NCBI RefSeq assembly: GCF_000770635.1 | Contig: NZ_AVBF01000005.1 | Span: forward strand, 50,971-114,970 | From: Pontibacillus yanchengensis Y32 | GTDB lineage: Bacteria > Bacillota > Bacilli > Bacillales > BH030062 | Length of the DNA stretch: 64,000 bases | Direction: 5' to 3' | Shown: in pieces, positions 60,956 to 64,000 of the stretch | Numbering within the stretch: position 1 is the stretch's first letter | Layout: each line of letters starts with the position of its first letter | Position numbers and translations under genes: made by a program | Notes under the pieces: model-generated | Databases searched by the model: none | What the model was told of the DNA's origin: nothing | The model's input: only the letters and a program-made list of their open reading frames with translations

Positions 60956-62085
60956 CCTTCTTGCACCCCTTTACGTATATCATCTAGTTTCTTTGACCAT
61001 TCTACATATTCTTTTTTCGACCATTCATGGTGTTGTTCTACATAATCTAGTTGATTCGCACGTTCTTTCCATAGGTCCACTTGCTCTTTTGACAATCGAG
61101 ATTCAAGGACTTCCATCATATCCTGGGCTTTATAATGATGAGGTATCCCCCATCTCTCATTCATGGCATGCCTTACATATTCGGTTTGAATGGCTAGTGA
61201 TTCATTGTAAAAAGACGATCGCCTATACCAGGCTGCCAATGCTCGCAATCGTTCATCACCAAATCGCACTTCCGCCTCTCTGGGTAAATAAATCGGGCCA
61301 AAGCGTTTCCCTTTCATCCATATAGCAAGTAGCGAAAGGATTGCTGCTTGAAGGATAAACACCAGTAACATTTTGGGATATACGGTTATAAACGTTGGCA
61401 TGTTTTCCTGTCCATGAACGTACTCATCCATCCAAATAGCTTGCATTTCGGCTTGTTCCATCAAGTGCAAAAGGATTTCTATGTGATCCTTACGTAAGAT
61501 TTCTCCATTCTCCATCCAATCAGGCTGCATCGATACAAGTAAGTGCCCATCCCCTATAGGCCTTTTCAATGCAACGGTTCCTTTATCATCAAAGAGGATT
61601 TCTTCATCCTCTTCTTCTAGCTGAAGACGAACATTTCCCGTAAGCGTACCCTGAAGGGAGTTTCCGTCTATTGTTTGAAACGTAGTGCTTCCATTCGTTT
61701 CACTTACATTCTCTACATCAACATTAAAGTAATCAACTGGATTATCTTTTAACAAAACGATGGTGTTACCGCTCTCCATCCAACTCCGATACTGATTTGT
61801 TTCCTCTTTGTTAAAGCGAAAATAAGGTCCAACCATGATAAGAACTTGATTACCTTCAGTCGTTGGAAGGGTAGATGGATTACCGTACCACCGATCTACA
61901 TTACTGCCTTCTTGTTGCAAATATGTATAGAAACCCTTCACACCAGTTGGAGCAGGGGAATCGGATCGAAAGCTTGTGTACTCTTTAGGTTTACTCCCTG
62001 CGAAAAGGATGCCTAAGGTGATAAATACGATTAACACAATTACAAGCCATAACCATGTTTGATTTCGAAAAGCAGCTTGCCGCAT
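60952..62085 (-). CDS. DUF4350-type membrane protein
   Basis: 377 residues. A signal anchor (about 11-29), an outer alpha/beta domain with TGVKGFYTYLQQEGSNVDRW near 48 and VLIMVGPYFRFNKEETNQYR, and a second helix (about 237-257) precede a cytoplasmic tail of 120 residues. This layout is usual for the DUF4350 protein found beside MoxR/DUF58. AAGGAGG precedes the ATG. Confidence 0.7.
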   Translation of the reverse strand: MRQAAFRNQTWLWLVIVLIVFITLGILFAGSKPKEYTSFRSDSPAPTGVKGFYTYLQQEGSNVDRWYGNPSTLPTTEGNQVLIMVGPYFRFNKEETNQYRSWMESGNTIVLLKDNPVDYFNVDVENVSETNGSTTFQTIDGNSLQGTLTGNVRLQLEEEDEEILFDDKGTVALKRPIGDGHLLVSMQPDWMENGEILRKDHIEILLHLMEQAEMQAIWMDEYVHGQENMPTFITVYPKMLLVFILQAAILSLLAIWMKGKRFGPIYLPREAEVRFGDERLRALAAWYRRSSFYNESLAIQTEYVRHAMNERWGIPHHYKAQDMMEVLESRLSKEQVDLWKERANQLDYVEQHHEWSKKEYVEWSKKLDDIRKGVQEG

Positions 62086-62114
62086 CGTTACTCAACCTCC
62101 TTCCTGACTCGAGC

Positions 62115-62753
62115 TTAACTGCTTTCTTCTTGCTGATATAGCCAACCCAAGACTTGATGTTGGTAAGAATCAAATTCTTCTTTTTGTACGATTCGATTCC
62201 CATAGGTAATCTCATCAAATAACAATGCTAATTCATAGAATTGCTTCGCCCATGATTCGTTTACTTTTTTTAATTCATCATAATAGTCCCAGTTTGTTTT
62301 CCATACTCTTGCTTCGACCCACTGTTGATTATCAAAGTGCAAAAGCATTGCTAAAAATACGTGACGTGTCGCTTGCGTGTACTCCTCTTTGTCCTTGAGT
62401 ATCTCGGATTCTTTTAAGTGGCGCTCAACAGACCACTCTAGCTCATGGGCGTGATCGATTGGCCGTTTATTCGCTCGTAATGTACTGTTGTTGTTTAGAT
62501 TACGCTGGATTAAGAAGAGAAACCAAACCAACAAAACAAGCCCTATCGCACCTGCAATATAAAGTGTGACGTCAATGGTACCTTCTGTAATCTTAATATT
62601 TGGAAACAGCCTTTGAAACTGTTGGAGAAGCCATTCTCCTCCTTTACGAAGTAAAAAAACAAGCGCATTTTGATCTTCCTCATAATAGACTTGATACTCT
62701 TCTTTATTTAGGATGTTTTCAAGCTCTTGCCTTGCTTTTTCTGATTGGCTCAT
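62115..62753 (-). CDS. DUF4129-type membrane protein
   Basis: 212 residues: one membrane helix (about 66-86), then a cytoplasmic helical domain with SEILKDKEEYTQATRHVFLA and FDEITYGNRIVQKEEFDSYQ. In the transglutaminase-containing clusters DUF4129 is often fused to, or beside, the transglutaminase protein; none is present here. GAGGTGAGC precedes the ATG. It lies 17 bases after the 62771 gene. Confidence 0.65.
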   Translation of the reverse strand: MSQSEKARQELENILNKEEYQVYYEEDQNALVFLLRKGGEWLLQQFQRLFPNIKITEGTIDVTLYIAGAIGLVLLVWFLFLIQRNLNNNSTLRANKRPIDHAHELEWSVERHLKESEILKDKEEYTQATRHVFLAMLLHFDNQQWVEARVWKTNWDYYDELKKVNESWAKQFYELALLFDEITYGNRIVQKEEFDSYQHQVLGWLYQQEESS

Positions 62754-62770
62754 GCCGGCTCACCTCAATT

Positions 62771-63718
62771 TTATAGAGAAGGTGTTTCTGGATTCTCATC
62801 CTGTTTATAGGAGGAAATCATGTCTTTTAAATCTCCTGCCTCGTTCCTCGTTTTCAAATCGATATATAATAACGTGTACGCCACAAAGAAAATAATCGTC
62901 GTAATCAATGTAACCAGATAGGACACCATCGACCCAAGCACACTACCACCTAATATAGCCGTCATGATTAGATTAACAACAGAGCCCACCATCGAAATGA
63001 TAATATAGCACACGACATACATTCCAAAAGTCGGCCAAAACCTTCCCTTAATTAAGTTCCAGCTTTTCTTCATACCAGGAGCGACATGCTCAAAGGTTAC
63101 GGCCACAAAGAACATGCTCACTTTGGTGAATAAGAAAATAAATAGAGCAGCTAATGCGAGCGTAGCAATGATAAATAGAGCAATAGTGCCTCCGATGCTA
63201 GTCAGGTATGTTCTCGCAACGCCTACATATGTAAGCACAGTGAAAGCAAAAGCACCTACAATCATAAGAATGAATAACAGACTACTACCTAAAAGCGGCC
63301 AAAATCTAGAAAATGCTTGCTTGATGACCTGCTTGATGGACCACGCTTCCCCTTCATGGATTTTTTTCGTAGCTAATACAATGGAAGATTGAGAGATAAT
63401 ATAAAGGACAATACCTGTGATTGAAATAATTACTATATATGTAATGAGCAATGCTATACTATCTGTATTTATTGGAAGTGTACCTTGAAAATCAGCTCCA
63501 TTTTCCGTTTGGTTTAAGTTGGATAAGAAGCCTCCCTCCCCCGTTTCTCTAAAAAAGCTTTTTCCGCTCAGTAACATAAATAACGCTTGAATAAGATAAA
63601 GAGGCCCCAATGACACGAGCACAAGAAAGAATAACGACGAAAAATTCTCTTTCACGAGTCTGAATGTATCGTCTAGTATTTCTGAAAATGATTTTGGTTT
63701 CGTTTGTTTAACGTTCAC
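62771..63718 (-). CDS. Six-helix membrane protein at the head of the MoxR operon
   Basis: 315 residues with about six helices, Gly-rich segments and a C-terminal basic/acidic tail. SFSEILDDTFRLVKENFSSL near the N-terminus resembles the glycerophosphodiesterase membrane-domain family found next to MoxR/DUF58. It starts with GTG after AGGGGGGATG. It is the first gene of the five-gene operon (62771 down to 58714). Confidence 0.6.
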   Translation of the reverse strand: MNVKQTKPKSFSEILDDTFRLVKENFSSLFFLVLVSLGPLYLIQALFMLLSGKSFFRETGEGGFLSNLNQTENGADFQGTLPINTDSIALLITYIVIISITGIVLYIISQSSIVLATKKIHEGEAWSIKQVIKQAFSRFWPLLGSSLLFILMIVGAFAFTVLTYVGVARTYLTSIGGTIALFIIATLALAALFIFLFTKVSMFFVAVTFEHVAPGMKKSWNLIKGRFWPTFGMYVVCYIIISMVGSVVNLIMTAILGGSVLGSMVSYLVTLITTIIFFVAYTLLYIDLKTRNEAGDLKDMISSYKQDENPETPSL

Positions 63719-63787
63719 TTACATCCCCCCTAAGTCACATACATATTGTGGAATATACCTTTCATTCTACCATTTATTCGTCTTTTT

Positions 63788-63817
63788 TTGACACGATTTG
63801 GATTTATATTTTATACA
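63788..63817 (+). promoter_or_regulatory. Promoter reading toward the right edge
   Basis: TTGACA (63788-63793), 18 bases, TATACA (63812-63817), divergent from the MoxR operon. No complete gene follows in the window: an AAAGGAG-like site near 63888 is not followed by a start codon. Confidence 0.4.
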
Positions 63818-64000
63818 ATTAATGGTAATTATGCTGTTTTACACTCCACCCTCTATATGTACGATTCACATCAGTATTTGTTCCAAAAGGAGCATAAGAT
63901 AAGTAAGTAACGTTTATATACTAGGCTGTGTTAAAGTTTGGTGTTGCCTTTCATATAAGCACCATTATGTTGAAGACTTGGATTCGAGATATTATGGATT

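Overview
The window looks like chromosomal DNA of a spore-forming Bacillaceae bacterium. The supporting signs are a small acid-soluble spore protein H, a LysM/GH18 spore-cortex-type hydrolase, SinI/SinR, SipW and TasA-type matrix proteins, HelD, AGGAGG ribosome sites with many TTG/GTG starts, and Rho-independent terminators throughout. The numerous Na+-type, GntP, AbgT and amino-acid carriers would suit a halotolerant genus such as Pontibacillus or Halobacillus, but the genus is a guess. No rRNA, tRNA, CRISPR array or complete insertion sequence was seen.

Layout. 1-8.5 kb: an iron alcohol dehydrogenase (cut by the window edge), HelD, a candidate small RNA, sspH, a heterodimeric ABC exporter and a channel-like protein. 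8.7-12.4 kb: an MFS exporter and an arginine-type ABC importer with an ArgR-like box. 12.6-22 kb: aldo/keto reductase, lactate permease behind a Rex-type operator, Gfo/Idh oxidoreductase, a two-component system, and divergent GntP and NhaC permeases. 22-27.6 kb: acyltransferase, LysM-GH18 enzyme and a plasmid-style ParM/ParR pair with an iterated TTGTNTACA array upstream (a parC-like centromere). 27.6-34.3 kb: a tightly coupled operon of three M20 hydrolases, an unusual PrpR-N-like/GGDEF-like/wHTH regulator and an AbgT transporter. 34.4-37.3 kb: a guanine-type purine riboswitch driving adenine deaminase and a lipoprotein form of MTA/SAH nucleosidase.

37.3-44.8 kb is the most striking block: a biofilm-matrix island. 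It holds SinR and a 45-residue SinI, a class D-type sortase with a small zinc-ribbon partner, an LPQTG-anchored protein that shares the TasA/camelysin motif, two TasA/CalY-type proteins, the dedicated signal peptidase SipW, a TapA-like protein that probably starts at CTG, a second SinR-like repressor and a PilZ-like protein. GTTCTYT SinR boxes, including a perfect 16-bp palindrome, lie at its promoters. The genes suggest that matrix fibres are processed by SipW, joined to the wall by the sortase, and repressed by SinR until SinI accumulates.

45-64 kb: a CidR-like LysR regulator, acyl-CoA thioesterase, TPR-like protein, ThrE-type exporter pair, flavodoxin, a second AbgT with a cre-like site, a collagen/beta-helix surface protein (possibly spore coat or exosporium), an EamA transporter, then a cluster of RDD, SpoIIM-family, DUF58, MoxR ATPase, DUF4350-like and DUF4129-like genes.

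Two families of non-coding repeats run through the window. One is a modular interspersed element of up to about 215 bp with inverted ends (nine full, partial or minimal copies). The other is a set of degenerate tandem arrays with an exact 20- or 21-bp period just downstream of genes.
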